Source of the DNA: Sodiomyces alkalinus F11
Lineage: Eukaryota > Ascomycota > Sordariomycetes > Glomerellales > Plectosphaerellaceae
Length of the DNA stretch: 64,000 nt
Assembly (NCBI RefSeq): GCF_003711515.1
Contig: NW_021167084.1
Location: 786,621 to 850,620, forward strand
Direction of reading: 5' to 3'
The notes under the pieces are model-generated. The model made no database searches and was not told where the DNA came from. It worked only from the letters and a program-made list of their open reading frames with translations. Shown here one piece after another: positions 12,421 to 25,107 of the stretch (position 1 is its first letter; the number at the start of each line of letters is the position of its first letter). Both the position numbers and the translations under genes were made by a program.

Positions 12421-15107
12421 TTATTATTATTTATTACGCTGTTCTCGCTTAGCTAAGCTATGCTAGCTACCTGGGCAATAGTCCTTCTCTAATTCTCGAG
12501 GGGAAACCGTTAATAGATAAAAACCCCTGCGCTCTTATTATATAGGTAGTTCTATCGTGCGTGGCCGCTACGGTGTCGCTCCGCGGCCCCGTTTTTATCG
12601 CTATTCGAAAACCGGATCTCACCTCCGGGCTAATAGCTAACGGGGGTTAGCTGGTTAGTTTAGTAGGTGCCGTGTCGGTTATACGCGCCCTTAGTACGCT
12701 ATCGCTATAGTCCCTTACCGCTATCCTTTCCTTTATTCCGGATCCGGCGAGGTTATTCTTCCCTCGCCGCGGCACCTTTTATACCCTCCCTCTCTTTTAT
12801 AGGGGGGGGGCACGCCTACCCCCCCCTTTATTCCTTCCTTTATTTATTATTTATTCTAAAACCTCCTTTATATACCTACTATTTATAGTGGCCCTTATTT
12901 AGTTATATACCTCCCTTACTCGCGCTATATAGGCTCTCCGGGGTAGGCGCTATAGTATAGGCCGGGTATAGCTACCGTTCCCTAGAAGGCATGGTGACTC
13001 GTAGGGCTAATCTGCCGCTCCCTTTTCTTATAACCCTCCCTCTTTTCCTCTCTTTTCCTCCTTTCCTCTTTTCCTCCTTTAAGCTATCGTTCTTAAGGTA
13101 AATTTTACGTGGTCGGTACGATATAGGTACGGCCCTAGAATTCCTGTACGGGATCCCCGGTGCTATTCGGCTATATAGTAGGGGATCTAATAGGGTTCCG
13201 GGTCACGCCGTCCTCGCGCCGCCCCCGCTCCGCTCCTATAGCGCCCGCCTTAGTCTAACTCTTTTACCCCTTTAGATACCTAGTAATAAGACCTCTATTA
13301 CTAAAGGGGGAGCTAGTACCGGCGCCTATAAGGGTAAAAGGCCGGCTACCCCCTAGCCTTCTACTATAAGTTCCCCGCTTTATTATCGTCGTGCCCGCTT
13401 TACGCCCCCGCTTTATATTCTAACCCGGTATAGTCCGCCGTTACCCCTACTATCCACTCATCGCCCTACACCTTATACATCGTATCCCTAGTATAAAACT
13501 ACTAGGCCGTACCCTACTAGAACCCTCCTAGTATATAGTCCCGTCGTGTTCCCGTTATACCCCTGCGGCGCCCCCGCTCCGTGCCGTATTTACTAACCCG
13601 ACTTAGGAGCTAGCGCCCGTTATGTTAAATATATTAATAGTAATTATAGTAATAGCTACTACGCCCCGGTTTATCCCCGCAATACCCTCGCTACGCCCTT
13701 ACTCCTTCAATCCTCCTATTAGGTCCCCCCCCTATAATAATGCTATTACCGCCTTTATCGCCGCCGCCGCCGCCGCCTATACCGCCCTAACTCCTTTTAT
13801 AGGTTTTTCCCCTTCTCCGTTATACCGTATACGCTACGTCCTTATTATTAATCCTATCGTAGAATATCCGGAAGTATTAGTAGGCGGCTACCCACTAGAC
13901 TTACGCCCTTTAGGCGTACCGCGCCGCCCTCCGCCGGGCTAGTAGTATTAGTATAGTTATTACCCCTGCTACCGCGCCCCCGTAGAGTTATAGTAGTAGC
14001 TACGCTCGTAATAGCGAGATATTAAAGCTTATCCTCGCCTACCTTATAAGTTACCCCGCGCTAACCCCGCGCTAACCCTGTTACTAACGCGTATTATAGG
14101 GTATTCTTATCCTTTTATCGGGGGATCCTACGGCCTTAGCCACTAAGGATAAGGGTAAAGGTAAGGGTAAGATTATCCTAGTAGATAGTAGAGTAATTAG
14201 CTCTAATAATAATAACAATAAGTCCGATAAGTATATAGATAAGGAGTAAACGTAGCGCGCCTATAGCGTAGTCGTATAGCGGCTATTAATAAATATCTTA
14301 CTCTCCTTTTACTTATTCCCTTTATAGTCGTCTTTACCTCCCTTTATAATCGTCTTCGCCTCCCTATATTTATACCCGAGGTTTTAGCGTTACGGGGGCT
14401 TTACTACGCCTCCGTTGCTAGTTATCGTGCTAGTCGGAAGTCCGGGAGGCGCCCGGTTTATAGGAACCACTTCGCGACCTTTCCCGCGGTCTCCTTACTC
14501 CGGAGCGCTAAAAGCTAATCCTATTTTATTAATAGGCACGCGCCTGTATCGGCTATAAGGCGCTCTTATATCTCCCTTAATATATTTCGGTATTATAACG
14601 CGATATATTCCGCTATCTCCGGCCCTTTATTAGCGTACCGGTAACGCGGTATTGCTATTTCCGGCACGCTTCTTATGAAAAAGAAATAGCGAAGGCCTAT
14701 TTTCTCCGTTTAAATCTAGGTAAGGATAGAACTCTATGGTTTTATAAGGCCCTTATACTTCCTAAGCGCCGCGTAGTCGAACTAAGGTGTTTACGCTACG
14801 GCTATACTATTATATTAGCGTGGTAAGGTACGCTTTTACCGGTACACCTATTCCTCTTAAAGGCGCTAGGCTAGTTCCCTCCCGAGGAACCAGGACTTAA
14901 CCTCCTGCTTCTATACCCCCTAAGACCTTAGGTAGGGCCTAACCCCTCCCCCGCGTCTTTTACGCTACGTGGCCGCTTCGGCTACTCGTTATACCTAAAG
15001 TATCGCTTACTCTATCTAGGTGTCCTTTACCCGTAGCACCGCTTATACGGTTAGGGCGTTATAGTATAAGTCAAGGGGGGGACCCCCGCCTCTATCTTAA
15101 CTACCTT
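12421..15107 (-). mobile_element. LINE-B, 5'-truncated Tad-like non-LTR retrotransposon
   Basis: This is the reverse complement of LINE-A positions 7165-9863, matching over about 2.7 kb with scattered C/T and G/A differences. On the minus strand it begins in the domain after reverse transcriptase (15107), carries the same long 3' region (about 14300-12430), and ends in a (TAA)n tail, seen on the plus strand as TTA repeats at 12421-12435. The perfect 14-bp duplication on both sides shows an independent insertion rather than an inverted duplication. It landed in the zinc-binding part of the Gypsy-0 integrase. The plus-strand frame at 13622-13942 is low-complexity and antisense to the LINE, so I do not call it a gene. 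Confidence 0.87.
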
Positions 15108-15121
15108 TAAGTTATAAATTA
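15108..15121. repeat. Target-site duplication of LINE-B, right copy
   Basis: Exact repeat of 12407-12420. Confidence 0.9.
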
Positions 15122-17922
15122 ACTAAACGATCCTCCTTTATAACGTTAACCCTTTAATAGACCCGGGCACCTAAATTCGGTCACGGAATAGTAATAACCC
15201 GGTAATAAAGATTAAGTACTCGGCTATTTATAGCTTTAATTCTAATAATAATAGGAATTACTATTTTTCTTTAATAACCGCGGATAAGGCTCTTTAATAC
15301 TATTAGTTAATTATAAACGTCTTATCCTATAATTACTATAACTCTTAGTTCGCCTTAGATTATTTAATCGCTATTAATATAGTAAATACTAAGTAGAATC
15401 ACGGTATTAGGGATTAATTAAATATAATCAGATTACTCCTATTTATCGGTTATATCTTAGGGCTTATTTTACTATTAATATAAGAGGGTATCCGCTATTA
15501 TATTATCCTTTCCTTTCTAATACTTAAGTATAAAGTTAAACTATATAAGCTTATTAGCCTATTAGCTTTATCGCTTAGTAAGTATTCGCTTTATTATACA
15601 GTACTTAAAGGCTTTATAGTCGGAGAGGACTATAAATTACCTATAACTAATAAGCTTAGCCCACTATATTACTAAATAACTTATAATCGTTAATATTTCC
15701 TTATTATAGATGAAGTAATTATATTCTACTTTATTAAGTTTATAAGAATAATATATAACTATATAGTGATTTTCGTCCGTGTTTTCTTATATTAGGCTAC
15801 CCCTAAAGGTAAACCCTAAATAATCTATCTCGATAAATATTTTATTTACTAAGTCCTATTATTATAGTATTAATCCTTCTTAAAACCTTACTTTTAGCTC
15901 ACGAAAGGCCGTTTTTTCCTTAGGACCCTATTAAAAGGTATATTCTTTCTTAGTAAGTACTATTAACGGGGTAAAGATCCCTAAAAAGTCCTTAATAAAG
16001 ATCCGGTAATAATTCGTGAACCCTAGGAAGCTTCGTACGCCCTTAACCGTTATAGGCGCTTCTTACTCACGGATAGCTTATAACTTCTCTAAGTCGTAAA
16101 ACACGCTTTTCCCCGTAATAACTATAAATCCTAGGTACTTTATTATCTTTATCCTTAACTCGTACTTTAACGGATCTAGGTTTAGGCCGGTATTAGCGAG
16201 CGCGCGGAGTACGCACTTTACCTTCGCTTTATAATCGGCCTAACTCCTACTAAAGTAAACTAGGATATTATCGATATAAGCAGTAATATAGTCGTTTAGA
16301 AAGCGTTATAGCGTTTTATTAATATATTATTAGAAAGTCGTGGGGGCTTTACTAAAGCTAAATAGGTAGATAAGCTATTTAAAAAGTCTAAACCGAGTTT
16401 AGAATATAGTTTTATATTCGTATCCTAGGGATATCCTAATCTTATAAAAGGTAACGATTATATTAAGCTTTATAAACTATTTAGCTTAGTTTAGGTTTTA
16501 TAGTATTTTAGCGATTAAAGGGAGTAGGTAATAGTTTTACTTAGTAATTATATTCAATACTTAATAATTATAATAAAAATAAAGTCCTCCGCCTAGCTTC
16601 CTTTTAAAAAAAAATAAGAGCCATGACTTCTAAACTACTAGCACGGATAAATCCCTTATCTATTAGGTCGGTAAGTATTTTCCGTAATACTAGGAGTTCT
16701 TCTTTTAATATATTATAAAGCAGCCCCTAAAGGAGCGATAGTTCTTTATTATTATTTCCGAGTATAAGGTTTACCTTATAATCGACTCCTAGTTAGTATA
16801 ACGGTAATTAGTTAGCCTTATCGGGCGTAAATAGGTCGCCGAATTCTTATAGTAGCTTTTTAGGTATAAAATCCTTCGGGTCTATTAGTTACTTCTTATA
16901 TAACGCTTTTTCGATATCCCTTTAGCTTACTCCTTAGACTGAGCCTTTTTCGCCCTTTTATCGTAATCGTCGGATAATACCCGCGAATACGGATCTAATA
17001 ACTAAATAGGCGTCGCGGATAGCTTATACTCTAATAGGTTTCTTTTCGTGATAAAGTTATATATTTAATCCGGTTACTCCATAATAAAGCTATTTATCCT
17101 TAGCGTAGTATATTACGTTATTTTATTCTATCTAGGGCTTCCTAAATAATATATTTTAATTAAGCCCGGGTATTATATATACGAATATCCTTTACAGGTA
17201 GCCGCCGACCTTAAGCTTATAGATAGTAATCCCCGCGCTATTAATAGTCCCGGTAGCTTCTAAGAAGTTATTTAGTAATCGATTTATCTTATTAACTAAT
17301 AATAATTAGAGTCTTTAGGTAAACTATTTACTTATAGTAGTATAGTAGTTATAACTAGTATTAATAAGGGTAAGGGTATACTATTTATTTACTTTAGCTA
17401 CTATAAATACCGGATTATTATTAGTATATACTTTAAACGCCTCCTACTCCCGCTATATCGCGGTTATCGGCTTTAATACCCGTTTTCGTGTTAAAGCTAT
17501 TCTTTTTCTAAGTCGTTCTTATTAGTTAACTCGTCTCCGCTTTTATCGCGATCCTTCGCGCGAGTCTCTTTAACCTTCCGGACTATATCTTAGTTTTCCT
17601 TTAGCTTTTTATAGTTCCGCGCGATATACCCTTTCTTATTATAGTTATAGTATATCCGAGTCTTTTACTTCACCTTCCTATTATTAATACAGTATACTCC
17701 GCCTATCTTCGTATCGCTATTAGTATTCTTCTTCGCGATTACGTAGTCTTAAGCTTATTTATTATAGTTCTATTCGAACTAATAACCTTTAAGTTTCCCG
17801 GTAATCTTTTATACGCTATTAACCTATATAGTATAGTAGTTAGTAGGGATATAAGCTGAGATATGCTTATCCTTAAGTTATAAGGTAATCGCTCCTTCGA
17901 GAAATAAGATCTATATAATAGC

Positions 17923-18196
17923 TGTTGCACGTTAAATAGCACTTAGATAATTAACTTAGTAGAGCAGAACTCTCGTGTGTGTATATTATATTAAGGTATA
18001 TCTGTGTGAGTCTCTTATACCCTTAATTTAGGTGGTAAAGACTCTGTTATAGATACTATATTATTTGGATCCTATCGGGTCTTTTCCGGTATCCGCCCCT
18101 GTTATGTCCTGATGCCCGAGGTCCGAAGCCCTTAGTCAGGGAGTGGATCCCCCCTGGATCCCCTATAGACTACGTTATAGTCCTGCCTATACAACA
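17923..18196 (-). repeat. Copia 3' LTR
   Basis: 274 bp. Starts TGTTGCACG and ends TACAACA, RIP-altered versions of the TGTCGCA/TGCGACA termini of the other copies. Aligns with the LTRs at 31016-31302, 61679-61964 and 62461-62747. The adjoining purine-rich tract read on the minus strand (AAGGGGGTG, ending at 18197) is the plus-strand primer site. Confidence 0.88.
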
Positions 18197-18329
18197 CACC
18201 CCCTTAGTTAAGGTGGGTCTTCCCAGGTTAACTAACTAATTAAAGACTTCGGTTTAAACTAAACGCTCTTAGCCTTTCTATCGTAAAATTAATAGTTCAG
18301 AGAAAAAACGCCCTCGAAAAAGGGACCTA

Positions 18330-19896
18330 AATCCGCCCTATTTAACCGTTTAATTTAATTCTATCTTAATTAGTTCCTCGATCCTGATTAGCCGGATCTG
18401 CTTAATCGGATCTATATCTATCGGATCTACTATATCCTCGGAGGCCTTCGTAATCGTTACGGCCGTGGCTTTAGCGCGTTTAATCTCTTCGTATAGCCGT
18501 TTAGACTACTCGATACAATCCTTTTAATCCGTTGAATTAAGCTATTACAATAGTCTTTTAATCCCTGCCTCCGGTAATACCTTCGTTAAACCGTCCGCGA
18601 TTATCTCCTTCGTGTTAATATACGTGACCTTAAAGAGACCTTATTATACTGACTAGCGCACCTACTAGTTATATATATCGACGTGCCATAGCCTTGTCCG
18701 TAGGCATTATGCCTTCTTATTAACGAGGTTAATAGTCTGCTAATTATCGTAGTATAGCTATAGTTACTATTAGTCTAACCGAAGCTCTAAATCCCTTAAT
18801 ATCCGGCTAACGAATAGCGTCTCCTTAGCTACTTCGGTAAGAGCGAGTAGTTCCGATTCTGTTAACGACGTCGTCACTATTAGTTACTTACCCGCCTTCT
18901 AATTAACGGTGCCGCCGAAAAGCTTTATCGTATATTCTTACGAGCTCTTATAGTCTGGATTATCCCTAAAGGACGTGTCGCTTACTATTAGGAAAAGCCT
19001 ATCCCCGCCGAAGTCTAGGTAGTAGTATCTTATATAGTATAGGAATAGTAGCACTTATTAAGCCCTCTTAAGATAGTTAGAGGAGGGATTAATATTATAT
19101 TAGGAAAGCTTTAAATAGGCGAACGCGATATCGGGTCTTATCACGATAACGGTATATAGGATAGAACCGATTATACCCTAGTACTAGCGGACCTCGGAAA
19201 TTAACGCGCGGGTGCCGTCGCGGGGCATTACCGGCTCTGTAGATAATAAGACCTTTAGTGGTTTTCGGTAGAGTATATCTACGTAGTATTTAACCGCGAT
19301 CTTCTCTATATAGGAGGATTATAATAGCTATAGCCTACGGGTGGCTCTATCCCTCAGGATCTTATTTCCTAGGAACTAGCGGATTTCTTCGCCTCCTAAT
19401 AACCTATAGCTTCGCTTAAGGGCGGCCTCGAGGTCGTCGGCGTTAGTCTTATAGTCTTTATAGTATATAAGTCCGATATCGTGAACGTAGAAGAATAGGA
19501 TTAAACCGTCGTGGATTATAATATAGGGGTTACTAGGCATAGCCGTGAATCCTATCCTCTATAGCGTGCCGCTGAATTTCTCTTACTATGGCAATAGCGA
19601 TACCCTTAAGCCGAAGAGGGCTTTCCGTAGTAGTAGTACCTTACCTAGCACTTTATAGCCTTATAGCATTTTTATAAACACCTCTTCTTTAAGGCTAGCG
19701 TTAATAAACGCGTTAATAGCGTCGAATTACCTTATCTCTAGGTTAAATCGGGCGGCGATCGCTATTAGTATACAGAAAGACTATAAGGCTAGCGTTACGG
19801 CGTAGTTATCTTTAGTCTCTAACCGTTTTTATTAATCCCCTCAGACTATAAGGCGTGCCTTACACTTAAGGAGGGTGCCCTCCTTATTAAATTTAT
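18330..19896 (-). pseudogene. Copia reverse transcriptase and RNase H, part downstream of the Gypsy-1 insertion
   Basis: Reading the minus strand from 19896 downward gives the copia RT start (LLKCKARL), then RFNLEIR and FDAINAF, the catalytic box near 19500-19440 as FYVHDIGLIY, then FLGNKILRDRA and GSILYTVIVIRPDIAFA, and an RNase H with TSLTESELLAL. These are standard Ty1/copia landmarks, interrupted by TAA/TAG codons. The frame continues on the far side of Gypsy-1 at 26893. It cannot make protein. Confidence 0.85.
19892..19896. repeat. Gypsy-1 target-site duplication, left
   Basis: TTTAT, repeated at 26893-26897. Confidence 0.85.
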
Positions 19897-20104
19897 TATT
19901 ACGGGCTATAGCCCGCAGAATAGTCCCTGGCAGTGGCCGGGACCAAGAAGCACGGACCCCCTAGCGAGCGAGGTCCGTGCGATTCCACACGTACTTAGCC
20001 GCCTATATACCGCGTAGGCTTTTCCCTTCCTCCTTTCCCTCCTTAATTCGAATAATCTATATTTTCGGCCTTAATACGTGAATAACTTTTAATAAGCCGT
20101 TATA
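19897..20104 (+). repeat. Gypsy-1 5' LTR
   Basis: 208 bp, starting TATTACGGGC and ending GCCGTTATA; the other copy ends GCCGTCATA. The TG..CA ends usual for LTRs have become TA here, as RIP would do. Confidence 0.9.
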
Positions 20105-20639
20105 TATTCGAACTCGTAAGATTATAAGCTTTAACACTTGTATAGAAGAAGGTCCCGGCCATTTCGCCCCGAGCCTACTAAGGGGCTAAGAGTAAGTCGT
20201 AGAGATCTTATATAATAAGATCGACGAACGCGTGTTATAATGCGTATAGGAAGCGGTAAGGATATATATCGCCCCTATTTATAATATAATCGCTAGCCTA
20301 TAAGCAGCCTTCGAAAGGTCTTAACTTAACCCGTACCTTATACACACTACGCACCCGACGCTTACCCTAATTATCACGCCCTTGCCCTTACCTAGGCTAT
20401 TAGAAGCAGAGACTACTATACCTATTCCGCTACCGTCGCCGGCACCTATACTCTTATACCGGGTATAGCAAATCGTTATTCCCGTAAAATTTAGTAGAAA
20501 ACGCACGGAATATACCGCCTAATCCTAGGCTATACGACTAAAACTTAAACTCGATAGGCCGTTATTCTGTAGTAATAAGGAGGCGTAGTACTTAATTAAC
20601 GCGTGCTTAGATACTTAGCCTTAATAGATGGTTAGCACC

Positions 20640-21320
20640 TTTTTTGGTAACGGAGGTATAAACGGTGAATTTAACCCGGAGGAATTTATAGCCTACCTTA
20701 ACCGCACGTATAAGGACTATAACGAATAAGGCCGCGCTATTAACGCCCTTAGAGCGATAAAGTAAAAACCCGATTAGCCGTTCGCGCGCTTCCTACTAAC
20801 CTTTAAAAGGAACTTAGCGTAAGCAGGAAACTATAACTAGGTGGACTATATTAAGATATCGTTCCTTAATAGCGCCTTAAATAACGGACTATATAATAGC
20901 CTAATAATAGCCGATCTCCCCGATACCTACTCCGAGTAGGTTAATAAGGTATAGATAATCGCGTGGAGATAGGAGGGTATTAGTAAGTTATACCGACTAA
21001 TTCCCGTCGCCCGTAAACTAGCTAAGGACGCTAATAGCAATATCATTATAGGTGGAGGTAATAAGGTCGGCGAGTTTAAGGGGACTTAATAGAAACCTAA
21101 CCGCTACGCGAATATTACGTATTAGAATTACTAAAAGAAGGGCTATATCTAACGGCACTATAAAAGTAAGAAGGATACGGTGGCCCGAATATCCCCTTAA
21201 GAGGAGGAATCCGAAGATATTCCCGAAGATACCGAAGACTCGGAAAAAGAGTAGCTTTAGTGCGAAATCGAGCACCGGAGCCGATAGCGCGAGAGTAACA
21301 CGAGTAGGAGGAGTTTAAAC
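20640..21320 (+). pseudogene. Gypsy-1 gag
   Basis: The frame around 20640-20720 reads GGINGEFNPEEF, and an Arg/Lys-rich capsid-like region follows. A CCHC zinc knuckle at about 21115-21165 survives as NYKKGYIRH-like spacing, with Cys codons turned to Tyr and Trp/Gln to stops. Gag packages the element RNA. The small plus-strand open frame at 21052-21318 lies in another phase and is not the gag frame. Confidence 0.7.
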
Positions 21321-21339
21321 CGTTATTATAAAGCGAGTT

Positions 21340-24300
21340 AGTATTAATCTAAGTAAAAGTTAATAGTAATAGGCTAATAAACGCTCTTATAGATATAGGT
21401 TATAACTGCTATACCGCTATAAATAAAAAGTTTACTCGAAAAATACGCTTACTATTAGTTAATAAGAAGAAACGACTACTAAAAGGCTTCTCGGATAAGA
21501 CTAAACTAGCTAGTAGCGCTAGTATCATAGTCTTTACGCTAGATATATAAGGGTATACCGAGCGCGTTTTCGTATATATAATACTAGGTCTAGATTAGGA
21601 TCTTTTCCTTAGGCTCCTATAAATAAAACGTAACGATATAGTCCTCCACGCTAAGGAATAAAGGCTTTACTACGGAGTAGCCGATATCGATATCCGACTC
21701 TAAGGCGAAAAGGAGCTAAAAGCAGTATAAGAGATCCGTACTATAGTACTAATAACGGGGTCCGTGTTCGTAGGGCTATATAGAGAACTACGGTACCGGA
21801 GAGGAAAAAGATAGGAAAAGAGCTTACAGGCTATATCGTTAAAAGATATCGAAAAGGCCCTAAGTATAAAGGAACTAGTGGACCCGCGAGAATACGTCCC
21901 CGAGGGTATTATATAAGAGTTCGGCGATTTATTTACGCCCTTATACTCTATACGCCTACCCCTATACCGACCTAGCACCGATTATGAGGTCTACTTATAG
22001 AAAGATAATAATAGTAACGAATAAGCTTTACTATAGGGCCCGCTTTATAATATATCACGTGAAAAGCTCCTTATATTACGGAAGACGATAACGGACCTAA
22101 TAGATAAGGGATTTATTCGTGCGAGTAGCTTAGCGGCCGCCGCGCCCGTGTTATTCGTAAAAAAGCTAGGAGGCGGCCTCCGATTTTACTATAACTACCG
22201 CGCCCTAAATATAATTACTTAGCGAGATCGCTACCTACTCCCCCTAATTATAAAGACCCTATATAACCTAGCTAAGGCGAAGTGGTTTACTAAATTAGAT
22301 ATTATCACCGCCTTCTATAAGATACGGATAGCTCCTAGGTATAAGTATAAGACTATATTCTGTACTTAATTTAGACTATTCGAGTAGCTAGTATACCCTT
22401 TTAAGTTAACCGGCGCGCTTACGATATTCTAGTGATATAGTAACTTATCGTTACGGGAGTTCCTTAACGATTTTATCTCCACGTATATAGACGATATCCT
22501 AATCTACTTAGACGGATCTTATAAGGACTATAAGGAGAAGGTACGGCGAGTACTTAGTGCCCTTATAGACACTAGACTAAACCTTAACCCGAAGAAGTAC
22601 GAGTTTAGCATTAAGACGGTTAAATACCTAGGGTTTATCGTCGCGGCGGAAAAAGGGGTATCTTACGACCCCGAGAAACTTAAGGCTATCGTAGACTAGG
22701 AAGCGCTAGTCTCCGCGACTAGCGTGCGAAGTTTTCTAGGGTTCGCTAACTTCTATAGGATATTTATCCGCGACTTCGTAGCCGTTATAGCGCTACTTAT
22801 AGCCCTAATAAAGAAAGACGCCCCGTTCTACTAGGGCCCCCTATAAGAGGTAGCCTTTAAGGAGCTAAAGTAAAGGTTCTAGGAAAAGCCTTACCTATAA
22901 TAATAGTAACCTGGAAGGAAGACCTGGCTAGAAATGGATTACTTAGGGTTCGCGCTAGGTAGCGTATTCCTGTAGGAAGATAAATAAGGATATAGATGCG
23001 TTATCGTATACTACTTACGCCGTCTTAACTCCGCCGAGTATAATTACCCGATTCACGATAAGGAGATACTAACGATTATAGACTACTTATAGGCTTAGAA
23101 AGCCGAGCTTATAGGTAATAGCCGGTTATAGATTTACTCCGATTATAAAGTACTCGAATACTTTATACCTAAGAGGGCCCTAACCGAGTGCTAGAGTTAC
23201 TAGGTAGCTAAGCTCGCCTAGTACGACTTTATATTAGAGTATAAGCGAGGAGCCGATAATGTTATAGCCGACGCGCTTTTATATTAGGAGTAGGATATAC
23301 CTAAGGATTCTTCTAATATCCGAGAATAGGGGAGGTATATTTAGATAATCCCCGATATAGCTATCTCCCCCCGGGTATACTTAGTAAGGGTAATATTACC
23401 GGAGCTAGCTATAATCTTTAAAGTAAACCCCGACCTATAGCGATTATAGGATGAAGCTAGGGCTACTAATAAGCGTTATTAAGGTGCCTTTACCGTAGTA
23501 GTAGCGGGAGAACGGAGTTTTCCCCCCGAGCTAAAGCGTAAAATATAAATCGCTAAGTACGGAATCGACTAAGAACGGCTAATATTTCATGACCGCCTAT
23601 AGGTATTAGGGGATAGCGAAGACGGGGCTAGCTATCCGCTATAAGGCCGTTTAGTATAAGCGATCCACGATTTAGTAGTAAGCGGACACCTAGGCAGGGA
23701 TAATACTATTACCTTAATCACCTATTAGTTCTTTTAGCCCGGTATAAATTAAGATATTAAAAGGTTTATATAGAACTATAATACGTGCTGAGCTAGCCAC
23801 GTATAAAGAGGTACGAAGAGAGGATTATTACACCTACTCCCTATACTAGAGCGAATCTTCTACGATATTATAATAGACTTTATAATAGACCTACTACCTA
23901 CCCGTAAGGGTAAGAATAGATACCTATAGGTAAGTACTAACCGACTCTCGAAATCGGTAACGCTTAAAGCGATAAATACTATAGATACCGAAGCCTATAC
24001 TAAATGGTTTGTACTATACTATTATAGGTTCTATAGAATACCGAAGTCTATTATTAGTGATAGAGGTTCGAATTGGATTAACCGCTTTTAGCGATACTTT
24101 TATAAACTTATAGGTATTAAATAGCGACTAAGCACCGTATACTACCCGTAGACGGACGGAGGTACTAAACGTATTAATTAGGAAGTTTAAGCCTACTTAG
24201 AGGTATATACCTATTACGTCTAAAACGATTAGGACACGCTATTACCGGTAATATAACTAGCCTTAAATAACCGGGTAAACTCGATAATCTAAATAAGTCC

Positions 24301-25085
24301 GTTCTTCCTATAGCACGGGTACTACGCGAATCCTCTTTAAGTTAATAAGACTATACCGACCGATAAGCGCGAGGCTTCTGTGCAGGACTTATTAAGTCGT
24401 TTTAAGGAAGCTACCTAGTTTATATAAGCCGCGATAGCCGCTATATAACTACGCTAAAAGGAGTCAGTAAACCGTCGGCGTTACCCTGTTAAGAGGTTTA
24501 AAAAGGATAACCTTATATAGTTAGATATCGGTAATTACTCCTCGCCACGGCCGTCGAAGAAACTTACCTAGCTTTACTATAAATATAAAGTTATAAAGGT
24601 TATTAACCCCTATATTGTAGAATTAAACGTCCCCTTATAGATCTATAACCGTTTCCACGTAGATCTTTTACGGCGAGCCGACCACGACCCCTTATTAGGG
24701 TAAGCGATAATAGACCCCTAGCCGTTACTAATCCGCGAAGGGCTGGATAGGGAGGAGGAATAGGTGGTAAAGGAAGTCCTCTATGCTTATACCCGAAGGC
24801 GAGGTCGTGGTAAGGTCCGCGAAGTATTAATATAATAGGAGGGCTATATAGAACTAATATAGGAACCGCTTAAAAGCCTACGGGATATATAAGTACTCGA
24901 CGAATTCGAGAAAATACACGGCCCGGTATAATTAAACGACGGACCTTTATAATAATATATAAAGGCGACACGGACGCGAAAAAAGGCCGATATAGCGGCG
25001 AGGAGGATAAGGATTAAGAGCGAGATTATATTAGAGTCGTACCCCCGCGCTACTTAACTTAAGAGTGGAAAAGAACTAAGTAAAC
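21340..25085 (+). pseudogene. Gypsy-1 pol: protease, RT, RNase H, integrase, chromodomain
   Basis: A protease-like region lies at about 21360-21620. The reverse transcriptase begins near 22060; APVLFVKK and LNIITRDRY-like blocks precede the catalytic TYIDDILIY at 22481-22507, followed by YLGFIVAAEKGV and SFLGFANFYR. RNase H covers about 22930-23290. Integrase covers about 23640-24500, with a TIID-like core and STVYYP near 24130. The C-terminal chromodomain near 24780-24930 reads REVLI, then LDEFEKIHG. The frame ends around 25080. All interruptions I saw are TAA/TAG. Confidence 0.85.
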
Positions 25086-25107
25086 CCCTAAAAACGATAT
25101 AAACGAC

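Larger units (their letters stand above)
11040..17922 (-). mobile_element. Gypsy-0: Ty3/gypsy chromovirus, RIP-degraded, interrupted by LINE-B, truncated at its 5' end
   Basis: Minus-strand gag-pol in Ty3/gypsy order. A zinc knuckle (Cys codons now Tyr) lies near 17660-17600 and a protease region about 17400-17100. The reverse transcriptase has its catalytic box at 16290-16261, reading YITAYIDNIL, and is followed by a SFLGFTNYY block and RNase H to about 15250. Integrase starts at 15122 and continues at 12406 after LINE-B; its HHCC and DD regions lie at 12400-12050. A C-terminal chromodomain reads TRVFNKFKRKFG near 11200. Chromodomain integrases direct insertion toward H3K9-methylated chromatin. 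The copia LTR at 17923 cuts off the upstream end, and I find no LTRs for this element. A long antisense ORF lies beyond the chromodomain. Confidence 0.82.

Noticed and set aside
7165..15107. Large inverted repeat as a palindromic element or terminal-inverted-repeat transposon
   Set aside because: The arms have separate, different 14-bp target duplications and TAA tails facing each other, which fits two LINE insertions, and the centre is Gypsy-0 DNA.
21018..21318. Overlapping open frames on both strands at 21018-21275 and 21052-21318
   Set aside because: They overlap the Gypsy-1 gag frame in other phases and show no domain; the gag frame explains the region.
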